Positions 25,264 to 33,150 of a DNA stretch of 64,000 bases are shown in pieces. The notes beneath the pieces were generated by a model. It was not told the origin of the DNA and did not search any database. It worked only from the letters and a program-made list of their open reading frames with translations. The position numbers and the translations under genes are program-made. Numbering within the stretch: the first letter of the stretch is position 1; each line of letters starts with the position of its first letter. Origin of the DNA: Sphingomonadales bacterium (lineage in GTDB: Bacteria; Pseudomonadota; Alphaproteobacteria; Sphingomonadales; Sphingomonadaceae); assembly GCA_016721875.1 (NCBI GenBank), contig JADKHG010000001.1, forward strand, positions 531,815 to 595,814, given 5' to 3'.

Positions 25264-26418
25264 TCAATAGAGCAAAGCCGCTATGTCAAATGTACGGCCA
25301 TGCCGGCGCAATTCGACCATGATTTCGCTGTCAGCAGGGGCCGCTTTGCCGATCGGCGCACCCTGGGCGATCTTTGCGCCCTTTTGCGTCCCCAGTTCGG
25401 CAAGGTTGGTGACCAAGGTTGACCAGCCGCCACCATGATCGATGATCACGATATTGCCAAAACTGCGATATTGTCCGGCAAAATTGACTGTCCCGGCAGC
25501 TGGTGCAACCAACGGGGCCGAAGGCGCAACCGCCAGCCGCAGCCCTCGTTCGCGGTATCCGGTCGGGTTGAGTTCGCCAAAGCCCGACACGACTCTTCCC
25601 TTGGCGGGCAACATATAGGCTTTGCCTGCCGGAAGAAAATTGCTTTCGCTTTGTCTCGGTCGCGGCCCGTCATAGACCGCCAATTCTGCTGCGTTCTGAT
25701 CGCTTTCGCGGTTGGCATCCATCTGCTCGACCAGATCGCGCGCGCGCTCGCCTTGGCCGATGGCGAGTTCATATTCGACCGCAGCGTCGGCCGTCAGGCT
25801 TTCAGCCTGCCCGCGATTGTCATGTTCGAGTTCCGCCAGCACCGCGCGCCGCTCGGACAGCGCCCCGCGTGCATCGTGTAGCGACTTGATCGCGACGGCT
25901 TCTTGCGCGCGCAATTCACCTTGCAGTGCCATTTTCTGGCGCAAGCCAGCGGTGCGCCGCTCGATAACCGGCGCGATCGCCGACATCGTGGCGCGCAAAT
26001 GGATATAGTCGCGCCGATCGCGGGTTTGCACCAGCATCAGCGCCGCCGGTTGCCGCGTCAGTTTCTGCAATAAAGCATTGAGGTTCAAAAGCGGCTGATT
26101 GGCCTTCCCCAGCAACGCCGCCTGTTTGCGCTGTTCGCCAGCGACGATCGCCATCCGGGTGCGCGCTGCGCTGATTCGCGCCGATGCCGCTTCCATTTCC
26201 GCCGACAGTGCCGCCCGCTGCGCCACCAGCCGCTCTGCTGCCATGTCGGCGCTAGCGGCTTCTTGTCGCAAAGCCTCTGCCCGCCGCTCGGCCTTCAAGG
26301 CACGCGCCTTAGCGTCTCGCAATTCAGCAACACCGCCATCGTTCGATTGTCCCTGCAACGCCATGTTGAGCGAGAAGCCCGAGAGCAGCAGGGTCAGAAA
26401 GAGCATGGCGATGCGCAT
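25264..26418 (-). CDS. EnvC-like murein hydrolase activator (degenerate LytM domain)
   Basis: A 384-aa protein with a signal peptide (LFLTLLLSGFSLNMA), a long coiled coil (about 25-225, rich in Ala, Glu and Arg) and a C-terminal LytM/M23-like domain (about 275-384: PAAGTVNFAGQYRSFGNIVIIDHGGGW). The metal ligands of active M23 enzymes are not retained: the HxxxD site reads RGLRLAV and the HxH site reads MVELRRHG. That fits EnvC, which activates amidases and does not cut peptidoglycan itself. The start at 26418 has AAGGGT upstream and lies 5 bp from the rlmH stop. Confidence 0.88.
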   Translation of the reverse strand: MRIAMLFLTLLLSGFSLNMALQGQSNDGGVAELRDAKARALKAERRAEALRQEAASADMAAERLVAQRAALSAEMEAASARISAARTRMAIVAGEQRKQAALLGKANQPLLNLNALLQKLTRQPAALMLVQTRDRRDYIHLRATMSAIAPVIERRTAGLRQKMALQGELRAQEAVAIKSLHDARGALSERRAVLAELEHDNRGQAESLTADAAVEYELAIGQGERARDLVEQMDANRESDQNAAELAVYDGPRPRQSESNFLPAGKAYMLPAKGRVVSGFGELNPTGYRERGLRLAVAPSAPLVAPAAGTVNFAGQYRSFGNIVIIDHGGGWSTLVTNLAELGTQKGAKIAQGAPIGKAAPADSEIMVELRRHGRTFDIAALLY

Positions 26419-26422
26419 GCCG

Positions 26423-26845
26423 CTACCCTTCGCGATGATAGGGGTGGTTGGCAAGTATCGAAGTTGCCCGGTAGAGTTGTTCGGCAAGCATTGCGCGCGC
26501 CATCATATGCGGCCACGTCGCTTTGCCAAAGGCGATCAGCCGGTCCGCCTGTGCACGGTCGGCATCGTCAAAGCCATCGGCAGCACCCAGACACAGCCGC
26601 GTTTCGGTGACGCCATCATCGCGCCATTTCTCGAGCAGTTTTGCGAATTCCAGCGAACTTAGCTGGTCGCCTTTTTCATCGAGCAAGATGGTGCGGCTAT
26701 TGCGTTCCGCCGGGGGAGCAGTGCCGCCCTTGTCAGGCAATTCGGTCAATTTTACTGGCCAGTTGATCCGTTTGAGATAGCGGTCAACCAATTCGGCCTC
26801 GGGGGAGCGCCCGATTTTCCCGCGCGCGATGATGTGCAGGCGCAT
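26423..26845 (-). CDS. rlmH: 23S rRNA (pseudouridine(1915)-N(3))-methyltransferase
   Basis: SPOUT-class methyltransferase acting on helix 69 of 23S rRNA in assembled 70S ribosomes. It is 140 aa and has the family start MRLHIIARGKIGRSPEAELVDRY (split here for description) and the knot region LCLGAADGFDDADR and ARAMLAEQLYRA with the terminal HPYHREG. It sits in the conserved nadD-rsfS-rlmH order. Confidence 0.94.
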   Translation of the reverse strand: MRLHIIARGKIGRSPEAELVDRYLKRINWPVKLTELPDKGGTAPPAERNSRTILLDEKGDQLSSLEFAKLLEKWRDDGVTETRLCLGAADGFDDADRAQADRLIAFGKATWPHMMARAMLAEQLYRATSILANHPYHREG

Positions 26846-26877
26846 CTATCCAACCCCCCAGCTCAGGCCTGCGTAAT

Positions 26878-27279
26878 TCAGGCGTTCGCAAACTCGGGTG
26901 CGTCGCCAAATCCCCACATCCGTTCGAGGTTGTAAAAGCTGCGCACTTCCGGCCGGAACAGGTGGATGATGACGTCTTCGGCATCGATCAGCACCCAGTC
27001 GGCGCTGGGCAACCCTTCGATCCGCGCATTGCGCCCGGCATGTTTGATTCGCTCGGCGAGTTTTTGCGCCATTGCTGCCACCTGACGACTCGAACGACCG
27101 CTGGCGACGACCATATGGTCGGCGATGCTGCTTTTGCCTGCGAGTGGGATGGTGACGACCTCTTGTGCCTGGTCGTCGTCGAGCGAGGTGAGGACAAGCT
27201 GGTGCAGGGCTTCCGCATCCAGACCGGGTCCCTTTCGTGCAGCGGATTTGGCCGCAGGGACGGTTTCGGGATCGATCAA
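26878..27279 (-). CDS. rsfS: Ribosomal silencing factor RsfS
   Basis: Binds ribosomal protein uL14 and blocks subunit joining under nutrient limitation. It is 133 aa, with the conserved core IADHMVVASGRSSRQVAAMA and the WVLIDAEDVIIHLFRPEVR block ending in FYNLERMWGF. The start is TTG at 27279 with AAGGAG upstream at good spacing. It follows nadD by 9 bp. Confidence 0.94.
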   Translation of the reverse strand: MIDPETVPAAKSAARKGPGLDAEALHQLVLTSLDDDQAQEVVTIPLAGKSSIADHMVVASGRSSRQVAAMAQKLAERIKHAGRNARIEGLPSADWVLIDAEDVIIHLFRPEVRSFYNLERMWGFGDAPEFANA

Positions 27280-27288
27280 AATGGCTCC

Positions 27289-27918
27289 TTAACGCAATAA
27301 TCTGTGGGTAACACCATCGCGGACGGCGCGTCCGGCATAAGCATTATACCAGTGGGGATCGGCTTGGCGGATCGCCGTTGCCGAGCGGGGATCGGGACGG
27401 AAGCGCAGGAAAACAAGCGCCGGCGTACTCCAAACAGTCCATTGGCTTCGCTGGTCCGGACGACGGACAAAACGCCTGAGCCAGGCCATTGCAGGACCTG
27501 CAACAGCGTCATCATCATAGCCGGGTCGGGCGATAACCGCAATCGGCATCATCCGCGCAATGTCACGCCAGCGCCGCCAGCGTGTGAAATTTGCCACATT
27601 GTCGGCCCCCATGATCCAGATGAAGCGGCGATGCGGGTATCGGAGGAGCAGTTTTCGCAGGGTATCGACGGTGTAGCGCGTGCCCATTTGCCGCTCGATC
27701 GCGCTCACCCGAATTGGCGTACGCCGCGTCACTTTGCGTGCCGAAGCCAATCGCGCGGGCAGCGGCGCCATATCAATTGCCGGTTTCAACGGATTGCCGG
27801 GCGACACCAGCCACCACATCTCGTCAAGCCCCAGCGCGCCAATGGCAAACAGGCTGATCGACCTATGCCCGCCATGCGCAGGATTGAACGATCCGCCGAG
27901 GAGGCCCGTTGTGGTCAT
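27289..27918 (-). CDS. nadD: Nicotinate-nucleotide adenylyltransferase
   Basis: Forms nicotinic acid adenine dinucleotide in NAD synthesis. It is 209 aa, with a nucleotidyltransferase fold with GGSFNPAHGGHRSIS (HxGH-type site, about 9-23), PHRRFIWIMGADNVANF and the C-terminal RSATAIR (ISTxxIR-type). The start overlaps the upstream small gene as ATGA. It is followed by rsfS and rlmH. Confidence 0.95.
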   Translation of the reverse strand: MTTTGLLGGSFNPAHGGHRSISLFAIGALGLDEMWWLVSPGNPLKPAIDMAPLPARLASARKVTRRTPIRVSAIERQMGTRYTVDTLRKLLLRYPHRRFIWIMGADNVANFTRWRRWRDIARMMPIAVIARPGYDDDAVAGPAMAWLRRFVRRPDQRSQWTVWSTPALVFLRFRPDPRSATAIRQADPHWYNAYAGRAVRDGVTHRLLR

Positions 27919-28262
27919 TCGGGATAAGATGCCACTACACGAATTTTCCCCACAATTGCCCTGTTAAAATCCTCTAGGTCTCCCGCAGGAATCCAATATT
28001 CCTCATGATCTCTTCCACCAGCTTGCTGTATCTCAAATTTGTCGAGATACGAGTTTTCTACCTCGAACTCGGTCACAAATCCGCTTCCCGATGCTGGTAC
28101 ATTCCAGTCCCGCGCTATTTTGATCGCATACTCAATTGTCGTTACGGGATAGAATATGGGCTGCTCCGGAAGACGTGGAGGAAAAGCACGCATTTCGCTC
28201 AATTCAATTAGCTTCAATTCGTCTGGGCCAACTGGTCGCCATAATGTTGTCTCTTTGCTCAT
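27915..28262 (-). CDS. Small unknown protein between proA and nadD
   Basis: A 115-aa soluble protein (MSKETTLWRPVGPDELKLIE at the start; then PPRLPEQPIFYPVTT, GFVTEFEVENSYLDKF and EYWIPAGDLEDFNRAIVG). Relatives with this pattern are widespread and sometimes auto-annotated 'ADP-ribosylation/crystallin J1'; nothing in the sequence supports that activity. GC is clearly lower than in proA and nadD. It overlaps the proA stop and the nadD start by ATGA on both sides, so it sits exactly in the junction. Probably acquired. Confidence 0.75.
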   Translation of the reverse strand: MSKETTLWRPVGPDELKLIELSEMRAFPPRLPEQPIFYPVTTIEYAIKIARDWNVPASGSGFVTEFEVENSYLDKFEIQQAGGRDHEEYWIPAGDLEDFNRAIVGKIRVVASYPE

Positions 28263-29515
28263 GGCCTGATCTGCCCGGTGCCGTGCACCAGCCATTTGTA
28301 GGTGGTCAGCCCTTCGAGCGCGACCGGGCCGCGGGCGTGCAGGCGACCGGTGGCGATGCCGATTTCGGCACCAAGCCCGAATTCGCCGCCATCGGCAAAT
28401 TGGGTTGAGGCGTTGTGCATGACGATTGCGCTGTCGACTCCGGCCAGAAAGCGATCGGCAGCGGCCTGATCGGCGGTGATTATGCTTTCGGTGTGCTGCG
28501 AGCCATAGCGGGCGATATGGTCGATGGCATCGTCAACCCCCGACACCATTTTCGCCGAGATGATCGGTTCCAGATATTCGGTGCCCCAATCGGCTTCTTC
28601 AGCCGATACCGTACGCGGATCGAGTTCCATCAGCATGTCGTCAGCGCGGACTTCGCAGCCGGCGTCGATCAACTTGCCAATGAGGCGTGCGGGTTCGGGG
28701 AAATTCTGGTCGATCAGCAGCGTTTCGGCAGCGCCACAAATCCCTGTCCGGCGCAGTTTTGCGTTGACCGCAATGTCTTCAGCCATTGCCGGATTGGCAT
28801 CGGCGTGGACGTAAATATGACAAATGCCGTCGAGATGCGCGAGCACCGGCACACGCGCCTCTTCCTGCACCCGTTCAACCAGCGAGCGCCCTCCGCGTGG
28901 AATCACCATGTCGATCTTGCCCTGCGCGCGTAGCAATGCGCCAACAGCGGCACGGTCCTGCGTCGGGACGAGTTGCACGGCGTCGGTGGGAAGCCCCGCG
29001 GCGACTATCCCTTCAACCAACGCCTGATGAATGGCACGGTTGCTGTTCGCAGCCTCACTGCCGCCGCGCAAAATTACCGCATTGCCCGAGCGCAAACACA
29101 ATGCCGCAGCATCCGCCGTGACATTGGGACGGCTCTCATAAACGATCGCGATCACGCCGATGGGAACGCGGATTCGTTCCATGATCAGCCCATTGGGACG
29201 TTCTGTCCGGTCGATGATTTCACCCACCGGATCGGCAAGCGCTGCGACCTGCTCGACGGCATCGGCAACCCCGCCGAGCCGGGTTTCGTCAAGCCGCAAC
29301 CGGTCGAGCATTGCAGAAGAAAGACCGCGCTTGGCGCCTTCCTCCATATCACGCGCATTGGCGTCGAGTATGGCGGTTTGGCTCGCTCGCAATGCTGCGG
29401 CTGCGCTGCGCAACGCGGCGGCTTTGTCCGCATCGCTCGCCGCTGCAATCGCCCGCGCGGCAATGCGCGCCCGAGAGGTCATGGCGTCTATCAAGGGCTG
29501 AATATCTTCATTCAT
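28259..29515 (-). CDS. proA: Glutamate-5-semialdehyde dehydrogenase
   Basis: Reduces gamma-glutamyl phosphate to glutamate semialdehyde in proline synthesis. It is 418 aa, with ALDH-like motifs: VIYESRPNVTADAAALCLRSG, the catalytic Cys in RTGICGAAETLL (about 265), and the C-terminal ALEGLTTYKWLVHGTGQ. The start at 29515 has a strong TAGGAGGA upstream. It is first in the long minus-strand run reaching coq7. Confidence 0.96.
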   Translation of the reverse strand: MNEDIQPLIDAMTSRARIAARAIAAASDADKAAALRSAAAALRASQTAILDANARDMEEGAKRGLSSAMLDRLRLDETRLGGVADAVEQVAALADPVGEIIDRTERPNGLIMERIRVPIGVIAIVYESRPNVTADAAALCLRSGNAVILRGGSEAANSNRAIHQALVEGIVAAGLPTDAVQLVPTQDRAAVGALLRAQGKIDMVIPRGGRSLVERVQEEARVPVLAHLDGICHIYVHADANPAMAEDIAVNAKLRRTGICGAAETLLIDQNFPEPARLIGKLIDAGCEVRADDMLMELDPRTVSAEEADWGTEYLEPIISAKMVSGVDDAIDHIARYGSQHTESIITADQAAADRFLAGVDSAIVMHNASTQFADGGEFGLGAEIGIATGRLHARGPVALEGLTTYKWLVHGTGQIRP

Positions 29516-29812
29516 TTCCGTCCTCCTAAGCATGGCAGGCGCAGAACGGAAGCCGTTGCGGCAGCGCTTTTATGCTCGGTTGTACCGCCAGCGCTTATCG
29601 AATCGGTTAAAGCTATGATTACAGGACTTTTTCTGAATTGCGTGACACATCGTTACATCTGCGTCTGTGTGGTGGGTCAGCGTAATTGTTGCATCGATTG
29701 CAATTCATCGCGCGACTCGCCCGACTCGTCACGTCTGCGCCCGAGTCGATTCGCGAAACCGGCCCCACTCTGCTAACCGCGCCAACATAAATAAAAACGG
29801 GGTTGGTGGGTC
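29516..29812. other. Divergent promoter region between proA and the M23 peptidase gene
   Basis: 297 bp without a convincing gene. It must hold promoters for both divergent units. The proA Shine-Dalgarno (AGGAGG) lies at its left edge, and an AT-rich stretch (ACATAAATAAAAA) near 29787 lies just before the plus-strand start. Confidence 0.5.
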
Positions 29813-30972
29813 GTGTCGCTAAAAGCCAAAATGGCCGACTGGAAAAGTCGGTTGGCAGGCTGGTTCGTAGATCGCGAGTTTTTCATGCGGTCGAACGGAC
29901 AAGTCCGCTTTATCAGGATATCCGCGCAATTGCAGCGCCGTGTCGCAACCGTTGTCGGCTCTGTCGTCGGCGTCTGGCTGATCATCACCTTGGGGATGAT
30001 GGTCAACCAGCTGAGCGTGTCGTTCGAACGATCAATGCTCTCTGCCAAGCAGGAACGCGTTGAATCCGCTGAAGAGCGCGTCGCCAAATATCCCGACTCG
30101 ATTGACGAAGTCGCCGACGACCTCGAAACCCGTCAGAAAATGGTTGAAGATGCCGTCGAGCAATTTGGTGGCGACCTGCCACCGGCTGCCGAAACCGGGA
30201 CGGGCGCCGAAACCGCCGACAAAATCGGCGCAGCCATTCCAGAAGCAAAGCGACTCGCGAGCATCGAAGCACGGCAGATTGCGCTGGCCGAACATATGAC
30301 GCGCATTGCCACCATCCGCTCACAAAAGGCAGCGGCTGCGATCCGCGAATTCGGGCTCGATCCGAAATCGCTCGCGGTGGAGGCCAAAGAGGGCATGGGC
30401 GGTCCGTTCATTCCTTTTTTCGGCAAAAAGCAGAAACAGGTTCGCGATCCGCGTTTCAGCCGCATGTTTGCCGCGCTCGATCAGATGAACGCTATGGAAC
30501 GCGCGCTGGCGGCATTCCGACCAGCATGCCCGCTGCGGTTGGCCTGATGTCGAGCGGCTTTGGCTATCGCTCCGATCCTTTCACCGGTGGTGGCGCGATG
30601 CACAGCGGTCTTGATTTCAAAGGCCCGCACGCGACCCCGATCCTGGCCGCAGCGGATGGCAAGATCAGCTTCGCCGGATGGCAGGGTGGCTATGGCAATT
30701 GTATCGAAATCACCCACGCCAATGGCCTTGTTACCCGCTACGCCCATTTGTCCGGCTTTACGGTTTCGCTTGGCCAGGACGTCAAACGTGGCGTACAGAT
30801 AGCGCGCATGGGCTCGACCGGACGTTCGACCGGCACGCACCTGCACTTTGAAGTTCGCGTCAATGGCAGCGCGATCAATCCGATGAAATTCCTGGAGGCA
30901 AATCCCGATGTTCTCGAAATCCAAGCCGTCGCCGGAAGCAGCGCCACAGGCCAGTCCGCAGGCGCGCAATAA
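29813..30972 (+). pseudogene. M23 family peptidase with an internal frameshift
   Basis: Murein endopeptidase whose usual partner is the adjacent bactofilin. The first frame (29813-30547, GTG start) gives a short cytoplasmic stretch, a membrane segment (about residues 45-65) and a coiled-coil/charged region, ending in a nonsense tail. The catalytic LytM domain continues in another frame (to 30972) with SSGFGYRSDPFTGGGAMHSG, the ligand Asp in LDFKG, and GTHLHFEVRVNG. At about 30513-30516 GCATTCC would read GCAATTCC in an intact gene, so one A is missing. It is either a real mutation or a sequencing error; the rest is well preserved. Confidence 0.85.
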
Positions 30973-31384
30973 TATGCGCGGAGGTTCGGGGCATACATTT
31001 TCGATCATCGCATCCGATGTTGAGATCGTCGGCAATCTGTCGGCCAAGGTCGATCTGCACATAGATGGCAAAGTTCAGGGCGATGTCACCTGCGGCTCGC
31101 TGGTGCAGGGCGAAGGCAGCCTGATCAGCGGAAAAGTAACCGCGCAAAGCGCGCGCCTGTCAGGCAAGGTCGAAGGTTCGATCGAAGCAGGCGATCTGGT
31201 GATCGAAGCCAGCGCACGTATCGCTGGCGATGTTTTGTATGAAAATCTGACCATTGCGCCCGGCGGTCAGGTCGAAGGCCAGTTCAAGCACCGCGCCAGT
31301 CGCGGGCCAAATATCCTGAAATCAACGGTTGATATGGGTGGCCACGATCCGTTGATTTTGGGTGCCGACGCCAAGGTGGCTTAG
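30908..31384 (+). CDS. Bactofilin (polymer-forming cytoskeletal protein)
   Basis: A 158-aa bactofilin: a Pro/Ala-rich N-terminal tail, then a right-handed beta-helix (about 28-135) made of short hydrophobic repeats (IDGKVQGDVTCGSLVQGEGS; SGKVEGSIEAGDLVIEASA). Bactofilins self-assemble at the membrane and position cell-wall enzymes. It overlaps the M23 peptidase gene by 65 bp, the classic bactofilin/M23 pairing. Its stop overlaps that of the convergent decarboxylase gene. Confidence 0.94.
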   Translation: MFSKSKPSPEAAPQASPQARNNMRGGSGHTFSIIASDVEIVGNLSAKVDLHIDGKVQGDVTCGSLVQGEGSLISGKVTAQSARLSGKVEGSIEAGDLVIEASARIAGDVLYENLTIAPGGQVEGQFKHRASRGPNILKSTVDMGGHDPLILGADAKVA

Positions 31385-32607
31385 ACCAGCATCTCTTTCG
31401 CTGCACCCTGCCCCAGAAAATTAGCGGGGCTGGCACTTGCACCATAGGCCCCAGCGCAGAAAATCGCGACCAGATCGCCCACTTCCGCGTGCGGCAACAA
31501 GGCGCTATCCGACAGCCGGTCGAGCGGCGTGCACAGGCAGCCGACAACACTCTGCACCTCATCGGCAGGTGCATCGAATCGCGTGGCAATCGCCACCGGA
31601 TAATTGCGGCGGATCACTGTTCCGAAATTGCCCGAGGCGGCAAGCTGGTGGTGCAGACCACCATCGGTCACAAGAAAGGTTTCGCCATGGCTGACCTTGC
31701 GGTCGATCACCCGACAAAGATAAACGCCGGCTTCACCCACCAGATAGCGCCCAAGCTCAATGCAGAAATGCGTGTCTTTGAGACTATCGGGTAACGCCGA
31801 CAATGTCTGCCCCAGCGCGCCGCCGACCGCATTCAGATCAAAGGCCGTATCGCCCGGAAAATAGGGAATGCCAAAGCCGCCACCCAGATTGATATGCGGC
31901 GGCGCGGCCCCTGCCGCCTCGGCCAGTTCCGCCGCCAGCGCCAATGTCTGCGCCTGCATTGCAATGATCGCTTGCGGATCCAGTGCCTGCGAGCCTGCAT
32001 AAATATGAAATCCTCGCCAGTCTGCACCGGCGGCTATGATACGCTGGACGAGGGCAGGCACGCGTTCGGCGTCAACGCCAAAAGGCTTTGCCCCGCCGCC
32101 CATTTTCATCCCCGACCCCTTAAGATCAAAACTGGGGTTCACGCGCACGGCCAATTTGGGTGCAATCCCCAAGCGCTGGCCGATATCAAAGGCACGTTCA
32201 GCCTCGCCTTCGGATTCGCAGTTGAGGGTCACGCCTTGCGCAATCGCAAATTCGAGTTCGCGGTCGCGCTTGCCGGGGCCTGCAAAGCTGATCTTGTCCG
32301 CCGCAACACCTGCCGCCAGCGCCAGTTCCAGCTCCCCTCCCGACGCCACATCGAAACCATCGACGCGCGACCCCATCCATTCGAGCAAAGGCGCAAACGG
32401 ATTGGCTTTCATCGCGTAATGAATTGCGAGCTTTGCAGGCATGGCCGCGCGCAGCTCCTCAATGCGCGCAGTGAGAGCGTCGGTCGAATAGACAAACAGC
32501 GGGGTGTCACCAGCCTCAGCGACCAGCGCCGACGCGCTTTTCCCGCCAATGGCAAGCTCGCCATCAAGCGTAGTGAAATAAGGCGGGATCGGTCCGGTCG
32601 GTTTCAT
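31381..32607 (-). CDS. PLP-dependent (type III) decarboxylase, exosortase A system-associated
   Basis: A 408-aa relative of diaminopimelate and ornithine decarboxylases: an alanine racemase-like barrel with the PLP lysine in HYAMKANPFAPLL (about residue 67), NLGGGFGIPYF (about 240) and a C-terminal beta domain with VVGCLCTPLDRL (catalytic Cys region) and CAGAYGASAS. The N-terminus (GPIPPYFTTLDGELAIGGKS) matches the exosortase A-associated subfamily. It is probably involved in making a cell-surface polymer building block; the substrate is unknown. Confidence 0.88.
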   Translation of the reverse strand: MKPTGPIPPYFTTLDGELAIGGKSASALVAEAGDTPLFVYSTDALTARIEELRAAMPAKLAIHYAMKANPFAPLLEWMGSRVDGFDVASGGELELALAAGVAADKISFAGPGKRDRELEFAIAQGVTLNCESEGEAERAFDIGQRLGIAPKLAVRVNPSFDLKGSGMKMGGGAKPFGVDAERVPALVQRIIAAGADWRGFHIYAGSQALDPQAIIAMQAQTLALAAELAEAAGAAPPHINLGGGFGIPYFPGDTAFDLNAVGGALGQTLSALPDSLKDTHFCIELGRYLVGEAGVYLCRVIDRKVSHGETFLVTDGGLHHQLAASGNFGTVIRRNYPVAIATRFDAPADEVQSVVGCLCTPLDRLSDSALLPHAEVGDLVAIFCAGAYGASASPANFLGQGAAKEMLV

Positions 32608-32727
32608 CGAACGCGTCTATAGCACCATCGGGTAAAACCTTCGATAATGCATTGCAGCGGGCCGATTAACATCGCATTCACATGAAGCTGCCTAGCCCCA
32701 ACCCTCTCTCGCTTTCAGGACGCGCCC

Positions 32728-33141
32728 TTGTTCTTTCGCATTCTTGCCTTCGCCGCCATCGCTCCGTTGCTGCCAACAGCAGCCTATGCAGAGGATAGCG
32801 AAAGCCTGAAAGTGGTCAGCACCCCGCCCGAACGCATTTCCTTTCTGGCGACCTTTGGCGAAGAGGAATGCCCGCCCACCGAAGGCGAGGAGATCGTGGT
32901 CTGCGCGAACGCGCCAGAAGGCGACCGTTACCGCATCCCAAAGAAATTGCGTCAGGAAGAAGAGCCCGATCTTGCGGGCGGTTCATGGTCATCGGCAGTT
33001 GAAAATCTGGACAATTATGCGCGAGCAGAACGCCCCAACAGCTGTTCAGTGGTCGGCTCAAACGGCTTTACCGGTTGCACCCAGGCCATGTTGCGCCAAT
33101 GGTTTGCCGCACGGCGGGGCAAACTGCCTGCCTCAAAATAA
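32728..33141 (+). CDS. Secreted protein with EGDRYRIP motif, paralogue of the gene at 22151
   Basis: A 137-aa protein with a signal peptide (ILAFAAIAPLLPTAAYA) and the Cys pattern EECPPTEGEEIVVCAN, EGDRYRIPKKLRQ and SCSVVGSNGFTGCTQ seen in the 22151-22732 protein. The start is TTG with AGGA 8 bp upstream. It lies between two exosortase-associated genes, transcribed away from the decarboxylase and toward the ligase gene. Unknown function; likely periplasmic. Confidence 0.75.
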   Translation: MFFRILAFAAIAPLLPTAAYAEDSESLKVVSTPPERISFLATFGEEECPPTEGEEIVVCANAPEGDRYRIPKKLRQEEEPDLAGGSWSSAVENLDNYARAERPNSCSVVGSNGFTGCTQAMLRQWFAARRGKLPASK

Positions 33142-33150
33142 GCTGGGTAG

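Noticed and set aside
24244..25422. Long plus-strand open frame opposite ctpA
   Set aside because: ctpA on the minus strand has a signal peptide, PDZ and S41 motifs; the opposite frame has no domain pattern, no ribosome-binding site and is a typical antisense shadow of GC-rich coding DNA.
29813..30972. Programmed ribosomal frameshift in the M23 gene
   Set aside because: No slippery heptamer or downstream pseudoknot is evident at 30505-30525, and the family is normally made from one frame; a base deletion is simpler.
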